Assembly: GCF_040869045.1 (NCBI RefSeq)
Contig: NC_090322.1
Location: 196,043,477 to 196,107,476, forward strand
DNA length: 64,000 bases
Direction: 5' to 3'
Origin: Eurosta solidaginis
Taxonomy: Eukaryota > Arthropoda > Insecta > Diptera > Tephritidae
The stretch's first letter is position 1, and every line of letters starts with the position of its first letter. The notes under the pieces are model-generated. The model ran no database searches. It saw only the letters and a list, made by a program, of their open reading frames with translations, and was not told where the DNA came from. This document shows, piece after piece, positions 1-11,969 of the stretch. The translations under genes were made by a program, and so were the position numbers.

Positions 1-155
1 TGAAAATTACTTATTACAAAAACTTAAAAGTAAAGTATCATACAAAGTAGAAAAGACAATAGATTTAAATTAAATAAAACCTGATCTAACAAAAAGTTAT
101 AGCGTAGGCTATTTTTATAATTATGTTATTATTCGCTATCATCACTTTCATTCAA

Positions 156-2045
156 TTAGTCACTTGTGGAATAGTCATGAACATCAGCAACACTACTGTG
201 AAAGCTTGAAACAACTGGGGTATTTATTGACTCCTCAACATTATCGGGGGACAGTAAATTTAATACTTCTGAACTCAGACTTTTAAATTTTTTCTTAGGT
301 ATCTCCCAAAAACTGTTAACTAAAGGATCCGATGTTATAAGCAGCATATTCATAAGATCTCTATTCGTGGCTTCACGCGACTGCTTTTGTGTGTTATCAT
401 CCCTGAATCGTCTCAAATCTTTGTTACGCGCTTCCTGTGCTTCCTCAGAAAGTTGACCAATAGGTAAAATTGCTGATTTTATAATACCAGTACTATGCAC
501 TAAGATTTTATGGTTTTGGTTTATCTACTATCAATCCAAGTAAATTTATTTTGGATTTCGTTGGAACTTAGCTTTACACTCCCTTTATCTGCCTCATTTT
601 TTTTATCAGCTTACATTTTTTTACTTCGAGGCGATAACTTATGTGAAGCAAGCATTCAAAACATCTTATCCATGCATGGAGAGTAGACAAACCAAAACCA
701 AGATTATATCGGTTAGGCGTAAAGTCCCGCAACTCATTGGAGTGGCACCACAAATATAACACTTTTGTGCGGAAGAAGTTTCAGTCAAAGCATTGCAAAC
801 TTGTCCGTCAGTCATTGTTAGAAGCATATTGTGATTTACGGAAACTTCGTATTCTTCGAGCATGTACTTTGTTGGCAACAACGCATTTACCTCCTCTAAA
901 ACTTTGTTCGTTTCAAAAGCAATGAAATCTTTTGTTTCTTTAGAAAAAATAAATTTAATTGGACGAAAATACATGGTAGAAGAAGGTCGAGGATTCTGCC
1001 AAACAATGTTACCTTTTTCATCCTGTAATTGAAGAGGAATGAAAGAAAATATAAACAAAAACTCATCAGTGTCAGAACTGCATGTAAACTTTTGCTTATA
1101 TATGCTATGGCCAAAGCTTCCATCACAACCCCACTTGCTGACTAAAGTATACGTCAAGTTTGTAGGTAATAAACTAACAAAAACTTCTTAATTTGCTAAA
1201 ACTAAACGCTCAACAGTTTTATCTAATACGGACTGAACTTTAATTTCCGCACGTGTTTCACCCACATCAATTACATTTGGATAGCATTCTGCCTTAGCTT
1301 TTCTTAGACTATAAAATGATGGATAAACCTTATGGCCTGCCTTGATGCTCCACTTCCGAGTAGTTTTGTACCTATGAGTCGTCGGCTTGCTATCTACGTA
1401 GTATGCTAAAGCTTCTACATTGCTCAAGCATCTTGCATCTGGCTCACATGTCATCTTTTTGCCGGATATTTCAGTGGTTTCCTGTGATTTTTTTATAATG
1501 CTAGCAACATTTCTGTTGCCGGACATACGCGTTGATACTTCTGCCGCATAAAGTAACTAACCAGGACTTTTAGATTGCAAGAGCTCATCCCCTCGACGCC
1601 GTTTGCTTTTTTGACTGCAGCTAACAAAGTCCTTCTTTCGTCTTCCGTGGCCGGGGATACCTGAAGAAGTGGTTGGTTGGTCTGATGGTAACTTTGAATC
1701 CACCGTTATTGTAAATGTGAAGTCTGGACCCGAAAGCCACTCCGATGTTTTATTCAAAAATCGCTCCTTATGTCTTCCAGAAGTGTTCCACTTTTGATCC
1801 AGCTTCGACGAATATGCCGATATTTGTAAGCTTAAACTTTTTATCGAATACTCGGCTGCTTCGCTTAAATCGTACTTAAGTACAATAAAACTCAATAATT
1901 CTTTATATCTGGTTTCCTTCGAATGTTGAACCCAAATGTCAAAAAACTCCGTTCTTGGTCCGGTTATAACTAAACTGCTTTGTGTTGTTGATTTTCCGAC
2001 AGGGTGAATAGTTGATGATTGTTGTGCTGCTATCTTAAGTGTCGT
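156..2045 (-). pseudogene. Decayed Transib/RAG1-type transposase
   Basis: Read on the minus strand, this is one transposase frame from about 2045 down to about 750, broken by single stop codons at 1557-1559 and 1188-1190. A frameshift follows near 750 and an internal deletion near 540-575. A segment at 1188-1526 has the spacing of the RAG1 stretch that ends in a KAKAECYP-like motif. A CDG motif near 1130 matches the first catalytic aspartate region of RAG1 (D600). A CYICGATP zinc-type motif lies near 760. The C-terminal block at 156-531 carries LSEEAQEARNKDLRRFR, which aligns by eye with the RAG1 segment around catalytic E962. The segment aligning with RAG1 LHCD (D708) reads LHAW here. The product would be a cut-and-paste DNA transposase; this copy cannot be active. 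Terminal inverted repeats were not found. Confidence 0.75.
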
Positions 2046-3140
2046 TGATCGTTCTGATTTGTTATCAGTTGTGCAGTATTTATATTACATTCAGCTATTG
2101 GCGTTGATGCTACCAAATGGGGTTGTTTTGTGTAGTGTTCCTGTGTGATTATACCTGCATTGGGATTGCTTTGTATGTACCTGTTTTTATGCCTTGGTGA
2201 CTGGTGCGGTAGGTTGTGGCAGGTTGAAGTCAGTGATCTTCGCCGTTTTGCTTTTGGTGTGCTCTTGTTGACCTTGCGCGTTTATTTTTGTGTGTGTTTA
2301 TGAATACGTATTTGTTCACTGTACCTGGGAATTGGTTTTGCCGTTTGCAGATCAGCCTTAAAGGTTCAAATATCTCGTCGGAGCTGGTACGTACATACAT
2401 CCTATTTTATATGTAGAGATAACTAAATCTACAAAAAAAAAATTTAAAATAGATGTGCAAAGAATTCGCAATGGTTTTTTCTTTGGACTATTAGAGAATA
2501 CTTGCGACTATAACATATGTAAAATTTAGCCCGGATGTCGGCGGATGTATGTAACTTTTTTGTCCCTAAAGTTAAAAATACAGAGAAAAAATACCTTTTC
2601 TTCTTAATAACGGAATGTTAAATATATTGAAAATACTCTAATTGCGAAAGAATTACTATTAAAAAATTTTGCTTACCTTCGAGCTTAGAATCCATCAAAA
2701 AAATTATATAAAAGTGTTCACTTAAAAGAAATATGAAGCTTAATTTTCAACAAGAATTTTGCAAATTAATCAATGCATTTTACGGCCACTCCTGCCTTCT
2801 TACTTCAATTACTCAATATATATGAGCAAAAATATTTAAAAAAAAAAAGCAAAAATCCCGTTATTTTGTTTGTTTTCTTTCATTTCTCATTACACTTTTC
2901 TTGGAATAAGAACTTTGTTTTTGTCCAGCTAACTTGTTCTACACGAAACACTGTGCAACGATGTGAGTTGCAACAATAATCTGTCGTAAAATATAACAAG
3001 GACAAAATGCAATGTGATAAATAATAAAAGGCGAGGTCACGATAAAATCGAGGAACAATGCGAGCTTTAAAGCTTACGACGAGCACACAAAGCGGAAGTA
3101 TGCTGTTAGTCAGAGCGCAGACAGGGAGAGAGAGAAAGTA
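2046..3140. other. Non-coding, no recognisable element
   Basis: This follows the N-terminal end of the transposase pseudogene. The first 300 bases are G/T-rich on the plus strand and the rest is AT-rich with short A runs. It may include the lost 5' part of the transposon, but I could not find a matching terminal repeat. No frame looks coding. Confidence 0.4.
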
Positions 3141-4554
3141 AGCTAAACAAAAGTAATGAAATCAAAAGCAAAAACGACAACTAAATATAATAAAGTGAAT
3201 ACAGATGGATAGAATGAAAATCGACACTGATGATGGCACAACGCCGAAACCGGTTTGTCTCAAAACCAAATTTGACAAGGGATAACGGAAAATCGTTCCA
3301 ATATGCATCATAGAGGGATAGTAGCGCATTGTAAGAGGATATGTTGTGCATAGGGAAATCAAGATATATACAAAAGGAAAGTGAAACGATTGTGACGTTG
3401 AAGTGAAGCAGAACGTTGCAGTGAAACGGCGGAAGTGAGTGCAAAGGACACTGACACAAAGCAGCTCATAGCCAACAATGACCGACAAAGTGGACACACA
3501 TATCTACATATGTACATGCAAATAAGCAAAGAATGGTGAAAAGCTGTAAATACTAAATATCTAATCGCTTACAACTAATAACACACACAAACAAATTCAT
3601 ATGTATTAGGGTGAACCAAAAAAAGAAGTTTGTTTTTCTTGAATGGGTCACAGAGAACTTCGTTGCTTGACATATTTTGGAATTTACTAGGTTGGGTCGA
3701 TAAGAAGAAGTTAAAAAAAGACTGTCCCTTATTTGAGGCGTATGTTGAGAGAGTATTAGAACACTTGTTTTGTAATTTTTTTATTCTTGACGAGTTTATA
3801 TTTTATAAGTAAACATTTTCGTCCACGATATGGGGGAATCCGTAATATAAGCATAAGCTGTAAGCGTAAGTGTAAGTGTAAGTGTAGTGTTTGTACGTGC
3901 TATGAAATATGGGGGATATATGTATGTAGAATGTAATTGCAGGCGTAGTGTGTAATATTGGTATATGTGCTGTATGGAATACTAGAGAATGTATAAGTGT
4001 AGGCTGTATAGAGTAATAAAGATTGAGAGCGTAAGTGTTGTTATTACACTGTATCGAAAATCACACAGCAACTGAGGGCAAACACGTCATCTACATTTAA
4101 ATTAAAATCTCTGAGCATACACGCAGTTTGTTTGCATGCAAGTATGTTTTGAAACAAAGAGCCAGAGACGCTATGGCAAATATGAGCAAATGCGAAATTT
4201 ATAGCTTCTCCAACCCATTGTCACCTCACCTGCCCGTGCTATTTCCTTAGCAGCCAGGTCTTCAGCTACCTGAAGTTCCTCATGGATCTGGGGGATGGGA
4301 GGGCGGTATGAGCTAGAAGGTTTCATGTGGTCATACTAAATCGTTCCCGAGATGGTCGGCTGGTGCCTTAAATGTGCTTGTTACTGGAACGTACTGGATC
4401 TGTATCCGTCAAAAGACCAACAACATCGATAACACTACCCTTCCGTGAAATGTTATAGATATTTAATTTAATACAAACCAAAGAGTCACTGAAAAAGTTT
4501 TTATCGCTAGCAAACCTATAACATTTCGAAGCGATTACATTATGATAAAAAACT
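3141..4554. other. Non-coding; GTAAGT microsatellite at 3860-3889
   Basis: No protein-coding signal was recognised. A short run of GTAAGT/GTAAGC units sits at 3860-3889, inside a longer GTA-rich stretch up to about 4020. At 3227-3250 a CTGATGA-GGC-loop-GCC-GAAAC arrangement resembles a hammerhead core but lacks convincing stems I and III. Confidence 0.4.
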
Positions 4555-4800
4555 TGACATCAAATCAATAACAGGCCGATAACTCGTCGATAATATGCTC
4601 ATTACCTTCGATAACGAATGGGCAAATTATGCGATAGCCGGTTGATAATTTTCAATAGAAAATTAATGACTTTTCAATAACAAATCGATAGCTTATCGAT
4701 AAAAAAACCTCTTTTTCATTGGTAACGTTTTATTATCGATTGTTCCACAATCGAGTATCTTATCTTTAACTCGACAAGAACACATCGATAATAGAGTTTC
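4555..4800. repeat. CGATAA-type degenerate repeat cluster, locus 1
   Basis: About nine CGATA or TATCG words occur in 245 bases, many as ATCGATA or TCGATAA, with spacing near 20 bases. The same texture recurs at 17815-18180, 58000-58205 and 59785-59850, so it is a dispersed degenerate tandem repeat. CGATA clusters also resemble published BEAF-32 sites, and TATCGATA resembles DREF sites in Drosophila; any regulatory role here is inference. Confidence 0.55.
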
Positions 4801-5966
4801 GGCATTATTTTTTTGGACTTCCTCCGGACTTTTTCAGAATTTTGGGATCAGTTAGAGATGCTGAGCGAAGATGTTAAGACATCAAAACTATTTGCTATGA
4901 TACATGAACTTGACACGGTGAAAAAATAGAGTAAGCAGTTTCATCTCTTTTCTTAACCCAATAAAACGTTTTTTCACCCGGAAAGACATCATAATGGCTA
5001 TTTGAACCTTTTTCCCTACTACTGCGATTACTGAGTGGAATGTAATCTATCCTAACTGCCAGTTAGAATTTTGGCCTATCTCGAATTTGGCTTGAAAAAA
5101 TTCTGTCTCTAGACTTTTTTTCAACACTCAATCTTTGACTGAAAAACGCTCTCAGAATCACTATCCGAAATGCGTTTCTCAGAACTTTTTCATAAACCCA
5201 CTTTTTTAGTTCGATATTCACTGAATTTATGCTAGGATATGGAATTTTTTGAAAAAACTCAAATATGAGGCGTTTGTTATTCAATAAAGTTCTGGGAGAT
5301 GGAAAAGATTGCGAAGTGGGGCGTTTTTCAGGGCCGAAATAGGGTAGTATTCTATACAGTCGATCTGTAAGCTTCTTACATTTTTATTCTAATATCTTTT
5401 CAATTAGCGCTATTAAATTTCCTTTCTTAACTTCTAAAACACTTATGAATATTGATGAATTATGAATTATTTTACGTATATCTTAAGGTGCAAATATTTG
5501 GAAAATTTTGGTCTTTGAGCAATGCAATAGCCTTTGTGGGTTATTAAACCAACACGCTTATTATTTTGACTTAATTCTTATTACGACTGATGTATACAAA
5601 TGCATATCTTCAGAGTGATCACCATCAGTTTTTCTCTCTTTGTTATTACGATTAGTAGAAACTTATTCCATATATACGAGTATATGATTCGTTCTCTTAC
5701 TGAATACTAAATTTCTGTTCAATCTGTCACACAAAAAACAAACAACAAATCTCAAAGTTCAGGAACAGAAATATAATTTTGTCGTACACCTCCATGCTTT
5801 CGTCCATCTTATAAGTCATGTGCTGCATGTCATGTGATGTCATAATATACGTACGTATGTACGTACCTACACCACATATTTATTTTGTGATTTTGGTTTA
5901 TGCATTTTGATTACCATTTACATTATTCATTCAAATGTATGTAGTTTGTTATATTAACGCTTACGG
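4801..5966. other. AT-rich non-coding DNA
   Basis: No coding frame or known element was recognised. A short ACGTACGT-like run lies at about 5850-5870. The rest appears unique within the window. Confidence 0.35.
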
Positions 5967-6035
5967 AAATTTGCTGTAAAGCAAAGCACCCTGGCCACCA
6001 TGTGGTATGAGTGACATTTAAGTGATAACATACAT
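5967..6035 (+). repeat. 69-bp direct repeat, left copy
   Basis: This segment, containing CACCATGTGGTATGAGTGAC, recurs at 7706-7773 with two substitutions. The two copies bracket the 1.6-kb repeated element at 6043-7670. It is far longer than a usual target-site duplication. Confidence 0.85.
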
Positions 6036-6042
6036 ATATTCG

Positions 6043-7670
6043 AACAAGTAAGGAAAGCTAAGTTCGGGTGTAACCGAAAATTACATACTCAGCTGAGAGC
6101 TTTGGAGACAAAATAAGGGAAAATCACCATTTAGCAAAATGAACCTAGGGTAACCCTGGAATGTGTTAATGATTATTTAAAACGTAGTGGGCCTTAGTTC
6201 TATAGGTGGACGCCTTTTCGAGATATCGCAATAAGGGTGGACCAGGAGTGACTCTAGAATGTGTTTGTACGATATGGGTATCAAATTAAAAGTATTAATG
6301 AGAATTTAAAAGGGAGTGGTGGTAGTTGTATATGTGAAGGCGTTTTCGAGATATCGATCAAAATGTGGACCAGGGTGACCCAGAACATTTTCTGTCGGGT
6401 ACCGCTAATTTATTTATATATGTCATACCACGAACAGTATTCCTGCCAAGATTCCAAGGGCTTTTGATTTCGCCCTGCAGAACTTTTTCATTTTCTTCTA
6501 CTTAATATGGTAAGTGTCACACCCATTGTACAAAGTTTTTTGTAAAGTTATATTTTGCGTCAAAAAACCAATCCAATTACCATGTTTCATCTCTTTTTTC
6601 ATATTTGGTACAGAATTATGGCATTTTTTTAATTTTTCGTAATTTTTGGTATCGGTAAAATGGGCGTGGTCATAGTCGGATTTCGGCTATATTTTATACC
6701 AAGATAAAGTGACTCCACATAAGTACGTGAACTAAGTTTAGTTAAGATATATCGTTTTTTGCGCAAGTTATCATGTTAACGGCCGAGCGGAAGGACAGAC
6801 GGTTGACTGTGTATAAAAACTGGGCGTGGCTTCAACCGATTTCGCCCATTTTCACAGAAAACAGTTATAGTCATAGAATCTATGTCCCTTACAAGGATTG
6901 GTAAATTTTTGTTCGACTTATGGCATTAAAAGTATTCTAGACGAATTAAATGAAAAAGGGCGGAGCCACGCCCATTTTGAAATTTTCTTTTATATTTGTG
7001 TTTTCTTGCACCATATCATTACTGGAGTCGAATGTTGACATAATTTACTTTTATACTGTAAAGATATTAAATTTTTTGTTAAAATTTGACTTAAAAAAAT
7101 TTTTTTTTTAAAAGTGGGCGTGTTCGTCATCCGATTTCGCTAATTTTTATTTAGCATACATACAGTAATAGGAGTAACGTGCCTACCAAATTTCATCATG
7201 ATATCTTCAACGACTGCCAAATTACAGCTTGCAAAACTTTTAAATTACCTTCTTTTAAAAGTGTGCCGTGCCACGCCCATTCTCCAAAATTTTTCTAATT
7301 TTCTATTTTGCGTCATAAGGTCAATGCAGGTACCAAGTTTCATCGCTTTATCCGTCTTTGGTAATGAATTATCGCACTTTTTCGGTTTTTCGAAATTTTC
7401 GATATCGAAAAAGTGGGCGTGGTTGTAGTCTGATTTCGTTCATTTTAAATAGCGATCTGAGATACCTCAAAATTTGCTCAAGTTATCGTGTTTACAGACG
7501 GACGGACAGACGGACGGACGGACATGGCTAAATTAATTTCTTTTTTCACCCAGATCATTTTGATATATAGAAGTCTATATCTATCTCGATTAGTTTATGC
7601 CGTTACGGATTACCGTTATGCGAACAAAGTTAATATACTCTGTGGGCTCTGCTTAGCTGAGTATAATAAC
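6043..7670 (+). mobile_element. CAGCTGAG-ended repeat element, copy A
   Basis: The left end carries AACAAGTAAGG, then a hairpin-like GTTCGG-loop-CCGAA(A), then ACTCAGCTGAG. The right end carries an ACTCTG...TTAGCTGAGTATA block. Inside are two ~130-bp units (gatatgggtatcaaa ... gtggaccaggg), several GGGCGTGGC words and a GACGGACG run at 7496-7525. Copies B (16029-17445) and C (31213-33243, reversed) match it over most of their length. The frames in it look accidental, so this is probably a non-autonomous element of unassigned class. Confidence 0.75.
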
Positions 7671-7705
7671 AAAATTGAATGTTAAGTTTTTGTTGAGCAA
7701 AGAAA

Positions 7706-7773
7706 AATTTGCTGTAAAGAAAAGCACCCTGACCACCATGTGGTATGAGTGACATTTAAGTGATAACATACAT
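7706..7773 (+). repeat. 69-bp direct repeat, right copy
   Basis: Partner of 5967-6035, at the right side of element copy A. It differs by C to A and G to A changes in the first third. Confidence 0.85.
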
Positions 7774-8150
7774 TCCAAAAATATACTACATACATTAAAG
7801 TAACAATCCGTTGCCATTACGAAAAGAAATTAGCGAAAGCTAGGATAGTTGAAGGTAGGGAAAGGAGAATGATGAAAAGAAGTTAGGTTGAGTTAAGTTT
7901 AATATAGGGCCTGATAGACACTAAGAGACTTAAGAAATGTACATAAACCAAATCAGAACAGAAAAAGCTGAAGAAATTGATGAGCAAAGGGTAGAAAGAT
8001 GGGCCATAAAAAGAAAGATGAAAAAGAAGAGGATTTCTCCCAACTCGAATAACAGATATCGCGTATTGTATTTACTAATTTCAAATCCACATCCATTCTC
8101 TCAGAAACGAATGGAGTTTCTTTACTGGTGCATAAAGTGGGACAATTTTC
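7774..8150. other. AT-rich spacer, no gene
   Basis: This is A-rich sequence between two repeat-flanked blocks. A short plus-strand frame (7937-8191) is lysine-rich and looks like low complexity rather than a gene. Confidence 0.35.
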
Positions 8151-8226
8151 GTTTGTTTTTAATGGTGTGTTCAATTTATACTTATTATTAAGAATTTTTG
8201 AGCTTAACACCGGCTTATAATAATTT
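8151..8226 (+). repeat. 76-bp direct repeat, left copy
   Basis: The segment ends in GAGCTTAACACCGGCTTATA and recurs at 8604-8679 with about four substitutions. The pair brackets 377 bases (8227-8603). Confidence 0.85.
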
Positions 8227-8420
8227 AGTATACAATTTTTATGTTTTTCTAAGAGAAACTGAAAAGAAAGAAAGAAACGTTTACTGGCATATTGTGATGG
8301 TACCTTTTCGAAAACCGCCACGTAATCATCATCAGGCAATTTCGTAATGTTATCAAATATTTCACCGATATTGGAACCGCGAATCACAAGGTGAAAATGT
8401 AGTTGCCTTTAACTACTAGG
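8227..8420 (-). other. Possible coding remnant, unknown family
   Basis: On the minus strand about 45-55 codons read without stops from about 8400 to 8240 and have protein-like composition (RGSNIGEIFDNITKLPDDDY and onward). Downstream the frame runs into the direct repeat at 8151-8226 and low-complexity sequence until 7953. Stops and a possible AG acceptor lie just upstream. I do not recognise the protein. It could be an orphan exon carried with the duplicated segment, or chance. Confidence 0.25.
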
Positions 8421-8603
8421 CTATCCTGCTGGTATTTGTTTTCATGCTTAATTCAGTTTTTCTCATTTCTACACTAACAATACAATTGAGATATTCTGGC
8501 TCTATTAATTTGTGTGTTGTGTAGATTTGATTTTGTAAAGTTTCTCTTTCGTTGCGAATGAGAAGCTTTATAAACTCGTGCTCAGTTTTACATATTTATG
8601 TTT

Positions 8604-8679
8604 GTTTGTTCTTAATGGTGTGTTCAATTTATACTTATTATTATGAATTCATGAGCTTAACACCGGCTTATAATAATTT
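8604..8679 (+). repeat. 76-bp direct repeat, right copy
   Basis: Partner of 8151-8226; both copies end in a TAATAATTT run. Confidence 0.85.
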
Positions 8680-8786
8680 CGACGCCTACTTGATTTTTTT
8701 TTAGTTAAATTAGATATGCTACCAATAATGGCAAACGTAAGGCTATTTACGTCGAATTAAAAGCAAAAGTAAGTATGATACCATCT

Positions 8787-9149
8787 AAATAAATGTAAGG
8801 CTCGATAACCTCCGAACAGATCTAAGGCCGAGCTTCTCTTCCAATTTGCGTCGAGCTCCTCTTGATTTTCCCTACAAATTGGCCGGACGGGACCTACATG
8901 TTTTATGCCGACTCCGAACGGCAACTGCAAGGCAGACGAGTCTCAGTGAAAACTGAGAGCTTTTCATGGCAGAAACACACTCGGAGCGCTTGCCAAACAC
9001 TGCCGAGAGGCGACCCCGCTTAGAATAATTTTCTTCTAATTTAAAAACCTTATTTCTAAAATTTTGATGTTGCTTTGCCTGGGGTGCGAACCCAGGGCAT
9101 ACGGTGTGTTAGGCGGAGCACGCTACCATCACACCACGGTGGCCGCCGT
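8787..9149 (-). mobile_element. tRNA-derived SINE, full length
   Basis: On the minus strand the head reads GGCGGCCACCGTGGTGTGAT, followed by an A-box-like GTGATGGTAGCGTGCTC and a B-box variant of GGTTCRANNC. A conserved body follows, and the 3' end is a GCCTTACATTTA-type tail. It is flanked by the 8-bp duplication TACCATCT at 8779-8786 and 9150-9157. At least ten other copies lie in this window. RNA polymerase III transcription and retroposition by LINE machinery are inferred from family knowledge. Confidence 0.9.
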
Positions 9150-9299
9150 TACCATCTGGTTGGGATCTTTTCTAAATTACTATCGATAAAAAATTCCACG
9201 CTATTGCGAGATTTAAGATTACCTCGCGATCACATTGCAATTGTAATCGGCATCATTTGGGGAATATATCGAAGAGCTTCTGGACTATTTTAAGATCAT

Positions 9300-10320
9300 T
9301 GCTGATTGGATTTCGAATTTTTGTGGTAATTTTGTGATCATTTAAAGATAATTTGTGAATATTACGGTATCATTTTGGAAATGTAATAGTTGGAGAAAGT
9401 TCCTATACCATTTTGAAATTATTAAGACACTATTTTGAAGATAACTTCGAAATCATTATGAGAATTTTTTCGGGAGAATTTAAGGATCGTTGCGGTGTTG
9501 TTTTTGTGATAACTTCCAAATATTTTATGATATGGTAAGAGTGATTTCCGAATTTTGTGGGCATTTCGTGATCATTTAAAGTGTCTGGTTGATTATTGTT
9601 CAGAACTATTTCCGGTACTTTTACAATATTGTTTGGGGATGATTTTGGACTAATTTGAGAATAGTTTTCAAGATGATTTCTCATCTTTCTAGGACTATTT
9701 CGGGAACTTTTTTGACATTTAAGAGAACATTTCGGAACTAACTGCGCAAACAATACAGAACCACTTAATGAAATCAAATCGGGATAATTTCCTGACTATT
9801 TCGTGATTATAAAATTTCGATTTCTAAACTTTTTTCTGTAATTTTTCGGAACTATTTCCGGATGCATTTTGGATCACTTCGGAATTGTTTTCCTATAATT
9901 TTTGACCATTCGTTGATTATTTCGGGATCGTTACATGCTAAATTTTTGATATATGTGCCTCCATCATTGCCCTTGTTATCGGAATATGCTATACCGACTA
10001 TTTCGAAGTAGTGCAGGGACCAGTTACAAAATTTGGGGCATTTTTGTGATGATTTTAAATTTGGGTTGATTCGAGCCCTTTTTGGAATTTTTCACGCCAC
10101 TTTTTCGAAATTATTTGGCAACGAATATGTGAGCAATTCGAAATCATTTCAGTATGATTAGTGATCTTTCGCGGATATTTCAGGTTAGGACCTTTTAATG
10201 ATACATTTTTAAATATATATCAATCAGTTCCATTGTCCTAGGAATAGCTTGTTCGAGGTATTTTAAAAGTAATGGCTCATGGGAATGTATTTTAGATACT
10301 TTGGGGGATCAATTGTAGTT
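9300..10320. repeat. Degenerate ATTTCGGGA-type repeat, locus 1
   Basis: About 1 kb is built from diverged 12-17-base words around ATTTCGGGA(A/T)NATTT and their near relatives. The same texture recurs at 24170-24510 and 28445-28770. The minus-strand frame at 9430-9777 is a by-product of the repeat. Confidence 0.5.
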
Positions 10321-10329
10321 CAGAGCGTT

Positions 10330-11580
10330 GCTTATGGCCCTCCAGACGTCTTCAAGGTATTGGTTATTGCCGAAAAAAGTGCCCGGTATGAATTCCGCGG
10401 TCAACTAGTACGAATAAGGTTCGACCAATTCTGAAGTGTCTGTCAAATTCCTCCATAATAGAGCATGCGTCCAAGGGCACTCCCCAAAGGGATGTGGACC
10501 CTATGGGTGACCACCTTATTAAAGAAGATAGAAAGAACCCGTTACTACGTTATTGCTTATGCCGATGACATAGCTCTAGTAGCAACCGGAAAACATTTAT
10601 AAACTCTAAGCGAACTGCAGACCGCCTTCACCCTCGTAGCGGCCTCAAAGTAAATCCAGAGAAGACTAAAATGGTTCTATTCGATAGGCCACCATTCAAC
10701 CAGCCGCAACTAAACGGTGTAAGGCTCGAACTATTTCCAGAGGTTAAATACCTCGGTGTTATTTTAGACCAGGGGTCCCAAAAAATAGGCGTGATTGAAA
10801 TTGTGCTATGGAATGTAGGCCCCTGCTTGAGAGAGTAAACTTAATTAGAATAAACATGTCAACAATGTATCCAGAAAGGTCTTAGATATCATCTACGTAT
10901 TTAAAGTAGCCGGCATTACGGTTTGGTGAATGGCCACAATGCTTATATTAGGGATACTATCCCCCACATCCACAAAGCCTATAACACTCTCCCAATATAC
11001 TTGACACTTTCTGTAGACAAAAAGTTCTATATCAGAATCGCAGAGCGACACCAATGGGATGCTATCTCCATTCTGTTCCCAGAAACTACAGTAGTATTCA
11101 CGGCTGGCTTCAAACTTAATGTCAATGTGGGAAGTGATATATACTCTAAAAGATTTTTGCTCTTTCTAAGTATTAAGTTACCGAGCCATTGCAGCTTCTG
11201 TTAGGCAGAACTAACAGTACTAAAGGAGGCTGCTCGATAGCTACTTTCTCACATCCATTTAAATCTAATTCAACAGCAAGAAGCGCTCAAAACTCTTAAA
11301 GATAGGAGCACCTTCTCAAATGTAGCAATCCAGCAACCAGTCGCTAAACTAACTAATCTTTCAGAGCACCACATTTTTGATATGGGTTCTTCGGATCTGT
11401 GTTGCTAATGAACTATCAAGGCAAGCCACATAGCTTCTCCTCTTGCCACGTGCAAACGCTACTATATGTCTCTATTTACCGAAAAAGCCAATGTCAGATG
11501 AGCAATGGATCCCACTTGAAGGGTGTCCCGTTAAATCTGGATATGATGAAATTTACGCATTCTTCGCTACATTGAACTCA
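10330..11580 (+). pseudogene. LINE fragment with RT and RNase H remains
   Basis: A reverse transcriptase active-site motif, IAYADDIALVATG, is encoded at about 10557-10595. GLKVNPEKTKMVLF and VKYLGVILDQG, which typify the RT thumb region, follow. Further on a damaged RNase H start reads VVFTAGFK where the family has a TDGSK-like motif, so the metal-binding aspartate appears to be lost. A downstream ELTVLKEA segment carries the expected glutamate. Several frameshifts and stops break it. The RNase H points to an I-, LOA- or R1-type LINE. Endonuclease and 5' parts are absent. Confidence 0.7.
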
Positions 11581-11969
11581 TGAAATGGTTCAATTGTATA
11601 CATATACATACACACAAAAAAATCAGAGGCATTAGCTCATTTAGTGGTATGACGTTGGGCCAATCAGCCGAGAGTTGCAAAAATGAAATTCAGATTACAT
11701 GGCATAAATATGCTTTTTAATCCTACAAGTTTCCGTGGCCAGTTTGTATCAGATTAGACCTTCCAAAGAGTTCTTGGCTGATAATTGTTTGCCAGCTTTT
11801 CATGAATAATCTACAACCCCATCTTAGAGTTCGATTAGTTTGAATTTATTCCATAGGTGAGCGAGCAAGAGTTCTTACATTTCTACAAAGCGCTTCAGGT
11901 TCACTAACCTCTCCTGCTTAAAATGGTGCTAATATTTGAAGAATCTTTGGGTGAATGGGAGCTCCTTTT
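11581..11969. other. Non-coding spacer
   Basis: Nothing was recognised between the LINE fragment and the inverted repeat. The first part may be LINE 3' untranslated sequence. Confidence 0.3.

Noticed and set aside
3227..3250. Hammerhead-ribozyme-like core: CTGATGA, a GGC/GCC stem, then GAAAC
   Set aside because: Stem III could only be a GGTTT/AAACC hairpin displaced by two bases, and no stem I partner or proper cleavage site is visible. It is kept only as a motif resemblance.
7496..7525. GACGGACG run as a stand-alone microsatellite or regulatory array
   Set aside because: It is a standard internal part of the CAGCTGAG element and is not independent.
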